Positions 15,241 to 24,851 of a DNA stretch of 64,000 nucleotides are shown here, one piece after another; the stretch's first letter is position 1, and every line of letters begins with the position of its first letter. This DNA is from an uncultured Cyclobacteriaceae bacterium (lineage in GTDB: Bacteria > Bacteroidota > Bacteroidia > Cytophagales > Cyclobacteriaceae): NCBI GenBank assembly GCA_937146645.1, contig CAKZRQ010000013.1:124001-188000 (forward strand), written 5' to 3'. Made by a program: the position numbers and the translations under genes. The notes beneath the pieces are model-generated. The model saw only the letters and a program-made list of their open reading frames with translations. It searched no databases and had not been told where the DNA came from.

Positions 15241-17643
15241 ATGAAAAAGTCAGTTTTAGTTTTTTTGCTAATTCTTGTTTCGGTAGCTGCATTTTCTCAA
15301 GGCGTCATTCGTGGTAAAATAGTAAACCCAGTAAATAATGAGCCTGTAGCTTATGCCAATATTTTTATTCTAGACACAGATCTTGGAGCTATTTCCGATG
15401 ATGATGGAAATTATGAGATTTCAAACATTCCCCCAGGATTATATAACGTACGGGCAAGTTTCGTCGGCTATAAAACACAAACCCAATACGAAATACAGGT
15501 AACCCTTGCTCGACCTGTTCAGCTGGACTTTGATCTTTCTGAAGATGCCTCTGAATTAAATGAGGTGGTGGTTAATTCTGAATTCACGCGAAATGAAGAA
15601 ACACCTGTTTCCGTCAGAAAGCTGAACTCCAACGAAATTGAAAGGTATCCTGGTGGAAATCGAGATATCTCAAGAGTGATTCAATCCCTTCCTGGTGTTG
15701 CAAGCACTGCCAGCTTTAGGAACGACATAATCATCAGGGGTGGTGCTCCGAATGAGAATAAATTCTTTGTGGATGAAATTGAAGTTCCGGTAATAAATCA
15801 CTTTGCTACACAAGGTTCCTCTGGAGGTCCTGTAGGAATTTTGAATGTAAATCTAATCAAAAACGTAGATGTGATTACTGGTGGCTTTCCTGCTAACCGT
15901 ATGAATTCCCTCAGTTCATTTTTTGAATTTGAGCTAAAAGAGGGGAGAAGGGACAAAATGTTCACTCAGTTCACAGTAGGAGCATCTGAACTAACTCTTT
16001 CCAATGAAGGCCCAATTGGAGAAAATACCAGCTATATCTTTTCTGCCAGACGCTCCTACTTGAGTGGTCTGTTCAGGCTTTTGGGTCTACCTTTCTTGCC
16101 GACCTTCAATGATTTTCAGGTTAAAACTACAACCAAGCTAAATGACAAAACTGAGCTTACATTTATCGGTGTGGGAGCCATTGATGATTTTGTATTAAAT
16201 CAGGATATCCCTGATGATGAAACCGAAGAAGAACGGGCAGACAGACTTTATCTTTTGGATGTGCTTCCAGTGCAAAAGCAATGGAACTACACCACAGGGC
16301 TTAAACTGAAAAGATATCGGGACAATGGTTTTTGGACATTCATATTGAGCAGAAATATGCTTAATAATGAGTCCTTCAAATATCAAAACAACGACGAGAG
16401 TAATGAAGATAATCTCTTGTTCAACTATGTCTCTCAAGAATCCGAAAACAAGTTCAGGGCTGAAAACAGCATTTTCGGAAAGGGCTATACTTTGAAGTAC
16501 GGTGTGAATTACGAGTACTCCAGATATCTCATAGATAATTTCGACCGAGCCACCTTAGCCAGCACGGGAGAGGTTATTGACGTTGAAAATATCAGTAACT
16601 ACAATAGCTACGGCGCATTTATTTCAGGAAGTAAGAATTTTCTGAATGAACGATTACTTCTTACTGGAGGAATTCGAATGGATGGAAGTGACTTTGGGCA
16701 AACCGCCCAAAATCCTCTCAATCAAATAAGTCCACGTTTCTCTGTTTCCTATCAGCTAAAACAAAACCTTTATGCCACTGCCAATGCAGGGATTTATTAC
16801 CAAAAACCACCTTATACAGCCCTTGGATATGTAGATGAAAATGGGGTCTTAGTAAATCAAGAAAATGACATTCGATTTATCCGAAATGCTCAAATCATTG
16901 GTGGAATTGAACTGCTTGCACCAGAGAAAAATAGACGTTTCGGTGCTGAAATATTCTACAAGAGGTATTCCAACTATCCGTCTTCAATAAGAAATGGTAT
17001 TGCCCTGGCTAATCTTGGTGCCGACTTTGGGGTGATTGGTAACGAACCTGTGGAATCCAACGCGGAAGGGAAAGCATACGGTATAGAGCTTCTCGCACAG
17101 CAAAGGTTATTCAACGATTTTTATGGTATAGCTGCCATTACATTGGTAAGAAGTGAATTCACCAATCCTAATACCGAAGGCTTTGTTCCCTCTTCCTGGG
17201 ATAATCGATTCATTGTCAGTCTGACAGCAGGGAAGAGGTTTGGTAAAAACTGGGAGATAGGCGCCCGATGGAGATACCTTGGAGGAACTCCATATACGCC
17301 CTATGACGTGGAAGAATCGGCTCTGATTAGCAATTGGGACTTGAGAAACACCGGGATTCTGGATTACACCAAAATCAATACTGAACGACTGCCTGCATTC
17401 CATCAATTGGACTTAAGAATTGATAAGAAATACTATTTCGAAAAATGGAACTTGAATTGGTACGTCGATATTCAAAACGCCTATAATTTTGAAGCGCAAC
17501 AGCCACCATTGTTAGTGCCTGTTTATGACGATCAAGGAGACATTCTTGTTGATCCTAATGATCCAACCAGATATCAATTAAGATTTCTGGAAAATACTGC
17601 CGGTACCATCCTGCCTACTGTGGGATTGATTATTGAATTCTAA
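15241..17643 (+). CDS. TonB-dependent outer-membrane receptor with carboxypeptidase-like N-terminal domain
   Basis: 800 aa. A Sec signal peptide (MKKSVLVFLLILVSVAAFSQ) is followed at residues 22-105 by a carboxypeptidase-regulatory-like beta-sandwich (GKIVNPVNNEPVAYANIFIL, DDDGNYEISNIPPGLYNVR). A plug domain spans about 110-230 (ISRVIQSLPGVA, DIIIRGGAPNENKFFVDEIE), then a 22-strand barrel ends with Phe. There is no SusD partner and no FecR/sigma pair beside it, so the substrate is unknown. Its position next to the crt operon is not evidence of a shared role. Its stop codon overlaps the stop of the convergent gene by 4 bases. Confidence 0.88.
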   Translation: MKKSVLVFLLILVSVAAFSQGVIRGKIVNPVNNEPVAYANIFILDTDLGAISDDDGNYEISNIPPGLYNVRASFVGYKTQTQYEIQVTLARPVQLDFDLSEDASELNEVVVNSEFTRNEETPVSVRKLNSNEIERYPGGNRDISRVIQSLPGVASTASFRNDIIIRGGAPNENKFFVDEIEVPVINHFATQGSSGGPVGILNVNLIKNVDVITGGFPANRMNSLSSFFEFELKEGRRDKMFTQFTVGASELTLSNEGPIGENTSYIFSARRSYLSGLFRLLGLPFLPTFNDFQVKTTTKLNDKTELTFIGVGAIDDFVLNQDIPDDETEEERADRLYLLDVLPVQKQWNYTTGLKLKRYRDNGFWTFILSRNMLNNESFKYQNNDESNEDNLLFNYVSQESENKFRAENSIFGKGYTLKYGVNYEYSRYLIDNFDRATLASTGEVIDVENISNYNSYGAFISGSKNFLNERLLLTGGIRMDGSDFGQTAQNPLNQISPRFSVSYQLKQNLYATANAGIYYQKPPYTALGYVDENGVLVNQENDIRFIRNAQIIGGIELLAPEKNRRFGAEIFYKRYSNYPSSIRNGIALANLGADFGVIGNEPVESNAEGKAYGIELLAQQRLFNDFYGIAAITLVRSEFTNPNTEGFVPSSWDNRFIVSLTAGKRFGKNWEIGARWRYLGGTPYTPYDVEESALISNWDLRNTGILDYTKINTERLPAFHQLDLRIDKKYYFEKWNLNWYVDIQNAYNFEAQQPPLLVPVYDDQGDILVDPNDPTRYQLRFLENTAGTILPTVGLIIEF

Positions 17644-18089
17644 AGTTCATCGATAAGACGAAAAATGCGCTTAGTGATGGAGTCAACAGAATCCCTCTCA
17701 TAAATATATTTGATGTGATCTTTTTGCTCTTTTTGTGAGAGCTTTAGAAATGCTTCGTACTTTCCTGGCACATCTTTCAGGCAATCAATCAATTCTTCGG
17801 GGATTCCCTTTGGCAAAGATTTCTTAAACAACCTCACACTGACTCTTTCACCTGCCTCCTTTTGTATTTCTTTTCGAATAGCCTTGGAAACTGGCAAAAA
17901 TAAGCTGCCATCTCCCATTGGCATTAAGTGTTTGTCATCGAAGTCATAGTTATCTATCCGTCCGGAGACTTTGAGCATACCAAAGGATTTAACACCGGTG
18001 AAATCTTCCTTTTTCAAGGGGATATAGGTCCATCCTCCTTTACCAGAAAATCGCTCTAAATAAATATCTCCTTCCAGAATTAGGTCCAT
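17640..18089 (-). CDS. DUF1905/OmdA-type YdeI-like protein
   Basis: 149 aa, cytosolic. Residues about 1-95 resemble DUF1905 (GGWTYIPLKKEDF, VSGRIDNYDF, MPMGDGSLFLPVSKAIRKEI). Residues 100-149 resemble the OmdA/YdeI C-terminal helices (PEELIDCLKDVP, FLKLSQKEQKDHIKYIYE). YdeI/OmdA relatives are loosely linked to envelope or bacteriocin stress, but the function is not settled. The start codon lies directly behind a transcription terminator, so there is no room for a Shine-Dalgarno sequence. Expression would need read-through or a start within the stem-loop. Confidence 0.72.
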   Translation of the reverse strand: MDLILEGDIYLERFSGKGGWTYIPLKKEDFTGVKSFGMLKVSGRIDNYDFDDKHLMPMGDGSLFLPVSKAIRKEIQKEAGERVSVRLFKKSLPKGIPEELIDCLKDVPGKYEAFLKLSQKEQKDHIKYIYERDSVDSITKRIFRLIDEL

Positions 18090-18090
18090 A

Positions 18091-18116
18091 AAAAAAGCAG
18101 GAATAAATCCTGCTTT
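18091..18116 (-). terminator. Intrinsic terminator for the outer-membrane protein gene
   Basis: On the minus strand AAAGCAGGA (18116-18108) pairs with TCCTGCTTT (18102-18094) around a 5-nt loop and runs into six T residues. It lies 10 nt past the stop at 18127 and only 1 nt before the next ATG (18089). Confidence 0.85.
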
Positions 18117-18126
18117 AAATTACTGA

Positions 18127-18585
18127 TTAAGAATTATTTGGCCCAAATCGCCAACGTATATTAAATCCAAATCCGTTACCTCTGAAACTTGTCTCTTCCA
18201 CGATTACAAATACAGGCCTGTAATCCACTCCAATAGTGATAGGCACATCTCGAATTGGGTATTCGATTCCTACTTCACCGGCTGCACCAAAAACAAACGG
18301 GTCGCCAAGAAATAGTGAAGGTCCGAAACCGGCATACCACATAAAATCACTGTTCCCAACAGGTCTGAATAAAGGGTGCCATATGGCATCAATCCCTACA
18401 CCATCACCACCAAAACTCACATTGGCATGAATACGGGAGAAATCCCCTAAGGCGAGAATCCCATCAACAGCAACATTATTTCCATTAACATTACCAAATC
18501 TAATACCCACTTCCTGGGCTTGACTTTCCAGACTTACCCCAATGCCTAAAACAAAGAGGATAACAAGTACTTTCAAATGCTTCAT
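18127..18585 (-). CDS. Small predicted outer-membrane beta-barrel protein
   Basis: 152 aa from ATG 18585 (a TTG one codon upstream is less likely). A Sec signal peptide ends near SQAQE. The mature protein alternates amphipathic strands rich in Gly and aromatics (MWYAGFGPSLFLGDPF, AAGEVGIEYPI, GNGFGFNIRWRFGPN) and ends in a strand, which suits an eight-strand barrel. No family is recognised with confidence. It lies 47 nt downstream of aqpZ on the same strand and is closed by a strong terminator. Confidence 0.7.
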   Translation of the reverse strand: MKHLKVLVILFVLGIGVSLESQAQEVGIRFGNVNGNNVAVDGILALGDFSRIHANVSFGGDGVGIDAIWHPLFRPVGNSDFMWYAGFGPSLFLGDPFVFGAAGEVGIEYPIRDVPITIGVDYRPVFVIVEETSFRGNGFGFNIRWRFGPNNS

Positions 18586-18632
18586 CAAAGAATTTTTATT
18601 AATAATGACTAGTTAAAAATCGAATCTAATTA

Positions 18633-19316
18633 TTACTCCTCCGGAGAAAGATTCTTGTAAACTAGTCCTGCCAAAATCGCACCAATAATTGGAGCAACCC
18701 AAAATAACCAGAGCTGCTGCAGATAAATGCCTCCAGCAAAGATTGCTTGAGAAGTACTTCTTGCTGGATTAACGGATGTATTTGTAACTGGAATGGAGAT
18801 TAAGTGAATCAAAACCAGACACAAACCAATCGCTAATCCTGCAAAACCAGCTGGAGCTTTGGAATGAGTAGAACCTAAAATCACAAAAAGGAAAATAAAA
18901 GTCATGACTACCTCGGTGACAAGCGCCGCTGTCATTCCATAGCCTCCCGGAGAGGCTTCTCCATATCCATTGGAAGCAAACCCGCCTAACTCTACTCCGG
19001 CCTTGCCTGTGGCTATTACATACAAAATCGCTGCTCCTGCTAATCCTCCCAGCACCTGAGAAATGACATATCCTGGGACATCTTTCGCCTCAAATCTTCC
19101 CCCCATCCATAGACCAATAGTCACTGCCGGATTTAAATGACATCCTGAAATGTGACCGATTCCATAAGCCATGGTCACCACGGTAAGACCAAAAGCTATA
19201 GAAACGCCTACAAAACCAATCCCTAATTCAGGAAAGCCTGCGGCCAAAACTGCACTTCCACATCCTCCAAGGACTAGCCAAAGTGTACCGATAAACTCTG
19301 CAATGTGTTTTTTCAT
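18633..19316 (-). CDS. aqpZ: Aquaporin AqpZ
   Basis: 227 aa with six transmembrane helices and two half-helices. The NPA motifs are HLNPAVTIG (residues 60-68) and NTSVNPARS (near residue 185), the latter with the Arg of the selectivity filter. The N-terminal [23 protein letters not shown] is typical of bacterial AqpZ water channels of the inner membrane. The lack of the Asp after the second NPA argues against a glycerol facilitator. It stands 116 nt after the decarboxylase gene and probably has its own promoter. Confidence 0.92.
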   Translation of the reverse strand: MKKHIAEFIGTLWLVLGGCGSAVLAAGFPELGIGFVGVSIAFGLTVVTMAYGIGHISGCHLNPAVTIGLWMGGRFEAKDVPGYVISQVLGGLAGAAILYVIATGKAGVELGGFASNGYGEASPGGYGMTAALVTEVVMTFIFLFVILGSTHSKAPAGFAGLAIGLCLVLIHLISIPVTNTSVNPARSTSQAIFAGGIYLQQLWLFWVAPIIGAILAGLVYKNLSPEE

Positions 19317-19432
19317 GTTTTTTGGGTTAAATGGTTATTTCTTTAAAATAAAAATAAAAGTCCTCTCACCCATGGACACATGAATTTAAATTTGGAAAAT
19401 TCCAGAAATACCGAAGTATCTCTTAAGCGAAA

Positions 19433-20899
19433 TTAGACGGCTTTCGTCTCTGAAATCACTTCTGAACCTATTCGAAGAGTTTCCTGGACCAGGAGATCCA
19501 TATCCTCAAACCTGGTTCTTTGATTCACATTTGCTACTCGCAAAGTAAATTTTCCTTCAAGCAAGGTTGAACTTGGAGCCGCTATTCCTTCTTCCTGAAT
19601 TCTCAAAAGAATTTCCCTATTCAAATCTTTCAACTCTTCTTCAGAAAGATTTCCCGGGTTCATTCTATAGCAAGTAATGCTCATGCAGACTGGTGCCATT
19701 AACTCGAGAGAATCATTTGCCTCGACGAGCTCTCCAAGGTATTCGGCCTGCCTATTATTTTGAGCAATCAAGGCTTTATAGGCATCTAAACCATGCTCCT
19801 TCAGTGACATCCAAATCTTAAGTGCCTTGAATCCTCTGGAAAGCTCAAACCCATAATGATTAATGGAATCAGGCCCTCCTGCCAATCCTCTTTTCTCCTG
19901 AATGAGGTAATTTGGCGTTATAGAAAATGCAGCCCGATGCTTTTCCGCATCTCTAATCAAAGTGCAACCGACTTCGTAGGGCACATAGAACCATTTATGT
20001 AGATCAAAGGCTAAGCTATCAGCTTCCTCGATTGCCTCTAAACGTTTTTCATAAACCGGATCCAGCTTCGCCAAAGCCCCGTAGGCCCCGTCTACGTGAA
20101 ACCATAGATCATACTTCCGAGAAATTCGCAATATTTCATCCATAGGATCGATTGATCCAGTATTAACCGTTCCTGAAGTTCCTACCACACAAAAAGGCCT
20201 GAAACCTTCTTCACGATCAGAAAGAATTTGCTCCTCCAAAAGCTCCAACCTCATTTCGTAGCGATCATTCACGGGAATCTTTCGAATGTTCTCTGAACCC
20301 AACCCGATAATCTCTGCAGCCTTCTGAATACAACTGTGGGTTTCTGTGGAACAGTAAAGAATCAGCTTCTTATCCAAAGATCCTAATCCAGATTTTCTAA
20401 TGTCTTCTCCTTTTAATGAATTTCGGGCCACAGTAAGTGCTGTGATATTTGCCATCGAACCTCCACTCACTAAAATTCCAGAGGCTTCAGTGGGAAATCC
20501 CATCATATCCTTGCACCAATCCATAACCTGTTGGTCTACATACATGGGCGCATGTTCACCGATGGTTACATTGGGATTCATGCCTGAAGCCATGAGATCG
20601 GCAAAAGTACCAAGGGGAGTTCCAGTACCCTGAATCCAAGCAAAGAATCTAGGATGCACATTGCCTTTATTATAAGCGAAAATATTCTCCTTGAATTCTT
20701 CGTAGATTTCTTCAATGTCCATCGGACCTGAAGGAATTGGCTGGTCCAGCTTATTCTTCACATCTTCTGGAATCGGCTTCCAGATGGGCTTTTCTCGGAT
20801 GTCTTTCCAGTAATCAATAAGGTCATCAATCATCTGATGCCCCAGATTTCTCATCTGCTCCCAATCTTTCGGGTCTAGAGTTTTGTTCTCTCTTTCCAT
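19433..20899 (-). CDS. PLP-dependent group II decarboxylase (aromatic-L-amino-acid decarboxylase-like)
   Basis: 488 aa, cytosolic. The PLP lysine lies in AFDLHKWFYVPYEVGC (around residue 306), with the cofactor-binding HVDGAYGALAKL (around 270) and an SGGSMANITAL segment (around 146). N-terminal RNLGHQMIDDLIDYW matches aromatic amino-acid and tyrosine/tryptophan decarboxylases. The substrate cannot be fixed from sequence by eye, and related enzymes also use glutamate or 2,4-diaminobutyrate. It starts 1 nt after the sulfatase stop, so the two are tightly coupled. Confidence 0.83.
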   Translation of the reverse strand: MERENKTLDPKDWEQMRNLGHQMIDDLIDYWKDIREKPIWKPIPEDVKNKLDQPIPSGPMDIEEIYEEFKENIFAYNKGNVHPRFFAWIQGTGTPLGTFADLMASGMNPNVTIGEHAPMYVDQQVMDWCKDMMGFPTEASGILVSGGSMANITALTVARNSLKGEDIRKSGLGSLDKKLILYCSTETHSCIQKAAEIIGLGSENIRKIPVNDRYEMRLELLEEQILSDREEGFRPFCVVGTSGTVNTGSIDPMDEILRISRKYDLWFHVDGAYGALAKLDPVYEKRLEAIEEADSLAFDLHKWFYVPYEVGCTLIRDAEKHRAAFSITPNYLIQEKRGLAGGPDSINHYGFELSRGFKALKIWMSLKEHGLDAYKALIAQNNRQAEYLGELVEANDSLELMAPVCMSITCYRMNPGNLSEEELKDLNREILLRIQEEGIAAPSSTLLEGKFTLRVANVNQRTRFEDMDLLVQETLRIGSEVISETKAV

Positions 20900-20900
20900 A

Positions 20901-22643
20901 CTACTTCTTTGGAATCAATTCCAAACTATAAAAATCACCTACTCCCTGAGCCGGCATGGTTAAGGCCTTGAGGACAAGGTTCTGTCTTCCTTTTTCTAGT
21001 GCAAGATCTCCTATTCGAATCTTCTTCCAGGTTTGTTCTGGGGCTTCTTTTCTTCGAATTCGATTGACGCTTGGAATGATTTCCGGCTCAAAAGATTCAG
21101 CAATATCAATTCCCAATTCGCTGGATTCTGAATACAATTTCAGCTCACTGGGTATCTGGTTTTCATCAGCGGTATAACTTAACCAAACCTCAAATTCGAC
21201 TTTATCCAACACATTTAAATCCCAATGAATGCTATCCTCCAATGATTTCCATTCGGTGAGCCAATCCTGAGCCCAGCCATGTCCCTCAAAAAAGGAAATC
21301 CCTTCTGTAAATCGAGCTTCATAGCCGGGGAGTAAAATCTGAGGACTTTCTCCCGATATTGGAATTGGTCGATCCATATCAATATCCGCGGTCACTTCTT
21401 TCCACCAATCATCGTACTTGCCCTTCATAGCCGCCAAGACCTCCGGCTGCTCTTCAGCTAGATCTAGTTTTTGATTAGGGTCTGATGACATATCAAATAG
21501 CTCCTCACCATTCTCATTTAACACCAAGAGCATTTGGTTCTCCCGAATAGCTCCAGGGAAATAGGTCAGGTCTCTCTGTGGCTGCGCAACCTGAGAGAAA
21601 ATAGCTCTGTTTATGTTCAGTTCTTCACCCTTCAAGAGTGGAGAAATATTCACTCCGTCAATGGCTCGACTCCCATTATTTTCTAGCCCAAGCAGCTCCA
21701 CCAAAGTGGGGAGAACATCAATATGTGCTGTAGGAGTAGTCACTTCTTTCGGTTTAATCCTTCCTCTCCACCTCCAGAAAGAAGGCACTCTGACCCCTCC
21801 TTCATTAACGCTTCCCTTTCTCCCTTTCATGTTATCGTTAAAGCGATTTCCATTGGGTCCATTATCCGTGATGAAAATAATCAATGTATTTTCGTCCTGC
21901 CCCATTTCATCTAGCTTCGCTAGAACCCTACCCACATTTGTATCAATATTTTCTACCATCCCATGAATGGCCGCTAGTTCATCATCCAAGCCTTCCGCCT
22001 TGTAAGGATCAAAATATTCGTCTGGCACTTGGTGGGGACTATGCGGAGTGTTATAGGGGAGATAAAGAAAAAATGGCTGCTCAGAATTTCTCTCCATGAA
22101 GTCAATGGCTTTGTCCGTTAGGACATCGGGAAGATATCCCGGTAGTTGCTGGTTTAACTTATCAATCTCTAAAGTCGTATTGAAGTAGTTAGTCCAATGA
22201 CCTCCTAAAAAGCCCACGAATTCATCGAACCCTTGAGCAAGCGGATGATGTGGGTAATGCTGACCATTATGCCATTTTCCAAAAATTCCCGTTGCATATC
22301 CATTATCCCTGAACAGCTCGGCGAGCGTATATTCTTCTGTATCCATGGTCTCAAATCCGTTGGATACTGTAACCGTTCCGGTTCTGAGATGATATCTACC
22401 TGTAAGCAAACTAGCTCTAGTGGGAGCACAAAGCGGACTGACATAAAAGCGGTCAAAACGGACTGACTCAGCTCCTAATTGATCCAAAACCGGAGTGCGA
22501 ATTTTGTCATTTCCATGAATTCCTAAATCTCCATAGCCTTGATCATCCGTCAGGATCAAAATGACATTAGGTGGCTTTTCCGAATTTTTTTTGGCACATG
22601 CCAAAAGGGAAAACAAGAGGAGGCAGTATAAAAGTGATTTCAT
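20901..22643 (-). CDS. Type I sulfatase lipoprotein
   Basis: 580 aa from ATG 22643. A TTG eight codons upstream would extend it but would spoil the signal peptide. MKSLLYCLLLFSLLAC gives a lipobox at Cys16. Metal site NVILILTDDQGYGDLG (residues 26-41) and the formylglycine motif C-A-P-T-R at Cys72 in SPLCAPTRASLLTGR define a Cys-type sulfatase, which needs an FGE or anSME maturase not seen here. After about residue 420 a beta-rich C-terminal domain (DLNVLDKVEFEVWLSY...KKIRIGDLALEKG) looks like a carbohydrate-binding sandwich. It is probably exposed at the envelope, removing sulfate from algal or animal glycans or sulfate esters. Confidence 0.88.
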   Translation of the reverse strand: MKSLLYCLLLFSLLACAKKNSEKPPNVILILTDDQGYGDLGIHGNDKIRTPVLDQLGAESVRFDRFYVSPLCAPTRASLLTGRYHLRTGTVTVSNGFETMDTEEYTLAELFRDNGYATGIFGKWHNGQHYPHHPLAQGFDEFVGFLGGHWTNYFNTTLEIDKLNQQLPGYLPDVLTDKAIDFMERNSEQPFFLYLPYNTPHSPHQVPDEYFDPYKAEGLDDELAAIHGMVENIDTNVGRVLAKLDEMGQDENTLIIFITDNGPNGNRFNDNMKGRKGSVNEGGVRVPSFWRWRGRIKPKEVTTPTAHIDVLPTLVELLGLENNGSRAIDGVNISPLLKGEELNINRAIFSQVAQPQRDLTYFPGAIRENQMLLVLNENGEELFDMSSDPNQKLDLAEEQPEVLAAMKGKYDDWWKEVTADIDMDRPIPISGESPQILLPGYEARFTEGISFFEGHGWAQDWLTEWKSLEDSIHWDLNVLDKVEFEVWLSYTADENQIPSELKLYSESSELGIDIAESFEPEIIPSVNRIRRKEAPEQTWKKIRIGDLALEKGRQNLVLKALTMPAQGVGDFYSLELIPKK

Positions 22644-22673
22644 AATTGAGCAAGTTGAAATTAGCAATTTTTG

Positions 22674-23753
22674 CTACTTCTTGCTCAACAGCTTCGACAT
22701 CAGTTTTTTATTTCTTTGAACCCATGGCATCAGTTTCTGGTAGGCCCAATACAACCCATTTCGATGTACCCAATACCGGGTATCTCCAAGATTAACAACC
22801 TCTCCTCCGAAACCCTCTTTGAACCGAACCACACCAGGGCTACCCCCCATCGAAATGTCATAGAATTCGTACCCTTTCTCAATACCGAATTGTATGATAG
22901 AGTGATGCAAAAAGTGTCCAATTTTATGATCTACTTCCTCCCTAACTGTACCTCCCATGATGTAGTGAAGCTTCTTTCCAACATCAAAAACCAAAAGAGC
23001 TCCTTTCATTTGGCCCTCATGTAAACAGCAAGGAACATGGCATTGTCCTTTCTGAACCATTTGGAGAATAGTAGGTCCAAAATCACTCCATGCCCTCACG
23101 GAGTAACCTTGGCTTTCAGCATTGGACTCTATTACTGAGTACGCTCTGCGGACATCATCATCCTTCTGAGCGAAAAATAATTCGTGCCCAAAACTCTCAG
23201 ATTTCCGTACATTCCTACGACAGGAGGATTTATAATTGGCGAGAACTTTTTGAAGTGAGTCACTCTCCTTAGGATAAAGGTTTACCGCTCTAACACCATC
23301 TATTCCAGTGACAAACTTGAACAGCATTCCGACTCCGTCTTCATCCAGACTTTTATCCACTGTTTCTATATGAGGAAAATATGAGTCCCAGTTCTCGGAT
23401 GAAGAAAAAGGAAATGAAGTCTGTGATAAAAAGGCATTATAACCTATTGCAACTTCTTTAAACCTGGAAACCATTGGCTCCAGCAAGCCTTCTTGTCCGC
23501 TCTTAACAATGGGCCCAAATGGGCAGACCAGTACTTTAAATGGTCCGGTACTAGCCAAAACCACACCCATCCCTCCAAGCAATTCCCCATCATCAGACTC
23601 TGCTAAAATTAAGGACGAAGAAAAACCATAGGAGGCGTATCCTTTCAACCAATTTTCAGTCTGAAGGTATATTCCCCTTTTGGATTCATTTACGAATTCA
23701 TCCCATTTGACCCAATCCTCTTGGGTCTCAGTATGCCGGATAGAATAACTCAT
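22674..23753 (-). CDS. FemAB/GNAT-like acyltransferase family protein
   Basis: 359 aa from ATG 23753, whose A is shared with the TGA stop of the upstream gene (TGATG). Two GNAT-like halves fit the FemAB-like fold: SKRGIYLQTENWLKGY near residue 27, then KSSCRRNVRKSESFGHELFF near 180, HEGQMKGALLVFDVGKKLHYIMGG near 245, and YEFYDISMGGSPGVVRFKEGFG near 297. Relatives add amino acids to lipid II or act in polysaccharide and lipid modification. The donor and acceptor here are unknown. It is translationally coupled to the upstream membrane protein, which suggests an envelope role. Confidence 0.78.
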   Translation of the reverse strand: MSYSIRHTETQEDWVKWDEFVNESKRGIYLQTENWLKGYASYGFSSSLILAESDDGELLGGMGVVLASTGPFKVLVCPFGPIVKSGQEGLLEPMVSRFKEVAIGYNAFLSQTSFPFSSSENWDSYFPHIETVDKSLDEDGVGMLFKFVTGIDGVRAVNLYPKESDSLQKVLANYKSSCRRNVRKSESFGHELFFAQKDDDVRRAYSVIESNAESQGYSVRAWSDFGPTILQMVQKGQCHVPCCLHEGQMKGALLVFDVGKKLHYIMGGTVREEVDHKIGHFLHHSIIQFGIEKGYEFYDISMGGSPGVVRFKEGFGGEVVNLGDTRYWVHRNGLYWAYQKLMPWVQRNKKLMSKLLSKK

Positions 23754-24760
23754 CAATTGGTCACCCTCTCTGATAAAGTTTGAACAAAGCGATCAGGCTC
23801 ATCTACAAAAAGAGCTAGCTTTTGGAAAGGTTTCTTTATTCCATAGAGGCCTGAGAGCTCACAGGGATTTTTAAGATCAATGATCACATTATGGCCTTCA
23901 ACAGAACCAAGCAGCGATAAATGCTTTGTGAGTTTATCCTCATCGAGATCTGTAGAAGATTTTTCAATGCTTTGAATTTGATCAAGTGAAATATCCACTT
24001 CACTTGCAAAACCATATCTCAGATGGAGGGTACTTGAGGAAATTGAAATAGGCCTTTGGTTCAAAGAGCGCAAAATCCCATAGACTTGGAAACCGGAATA
24101 GATACTCAATCCAGTTAAGATCCAAGCGGCTATCACACTCCAATTCATCAGTAGAATGTGAAAAACAAACGTCTCAGCAATCACTAATAAAATGAGCATT
24201 GCCAGAATTATCCTCGAAGGTGACTCCTTGTGATAGCTGAATTCGTTTTCCTCAAGTATTGGGGATTTCCACTTGAAGAAACCATAATAGAAAACGACTA
24301 CCTCGGTTGCTACGGCATGAACCGCAAATGGAGGAAACAGCTGCTTACAGGTATCTTTCAAAGCATGGAAAAAGTCTGTTTGCTCTTTTTGAGTCTCCTT
24401 GTAAAGTTTAATGGTCTTTGTAACCTTCCAAACTACATAAGAAATCACCCCAAGCTCGACTAGAGGTACAAGCCATGATTTCGCCATCTCCAGATATCTC
24501 TGATTCCCTTCGGGCAAAATGAATGTGGCTAGAAGAACTCCTAAAAGCAGAATTGGAAGGACAAGAGTTTTCGGGAGTTTGGACTTTCTTATTGCCAGGA
24601 AAAACAAGGCTGGAATTAAAATCACCAAATCAAATGTGATCCCTAAAGAAAGCAAATCTGCATTTGCCAGAAACTGCTCGGATTGGACAAAAAAGTAAAA
24701 GAAAAGCCCTGCAAAAAGTAAGAGGAATATGGGATAAGTTCTTCGTAAAGATATACTCAT
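23753..24760 (-). CDS. Multi-pass membrane protein of unknown function
   Basis: 335 aa from ATG 24760. The frame extends to a TTG at 24796, but the ATG gives a normal MSISLRRTYPIFLLLFAG start. There are about six hydrophobic helices in residues 8-230, in two groups of four and two, then a soluble C-terminal part (HLRYGFASEVDISLDQIQSI, ending KPFQKLALFVDEPDRFVQTL) that looks like a PH-like or DUF58-neighbour beta domain. No family is recognised. Its stop overlaps the FemAB-like start by one base. Confidence 0.7.
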   Translation of the reverse strand: MSISLRRTYPIFLLLFAGLFFYFFVQSEQFLANADLLSLGITFDLVILIPALFFLAIRKSKLPKTLVLPILLLGVLLATFILPEGNQRYLEMAKSWLVPLVELGVISYVVWKVTKTIKLYKETQKEQTDFFHALKDTCKQLFPPFAVHAVATEVVVFYYGFFKWKSPILEENEFSYHKESPSRIILAMLILLVIAETFVFHILLMNWSVIAAWILTGLSIYSGFQVYGILRSLNQRPISISSSTLHLRYGFASEVDISLDQIQSIEKSSTDLDEDKLTKHLSLLGSVEGHNVIIDLKNPCELSGLYGIKKPFQKLALFVDEPDRFVQTLSERVTN

Positions 24761-24851
24761 AAGCTTGAGATTTAGTGTTCCTTTTTCCTGCTGCAAAGGT
24801 AACCAAATCAGGGCTACTTACCCATTTTAACTAGAAAATACCTTTCGAAGA

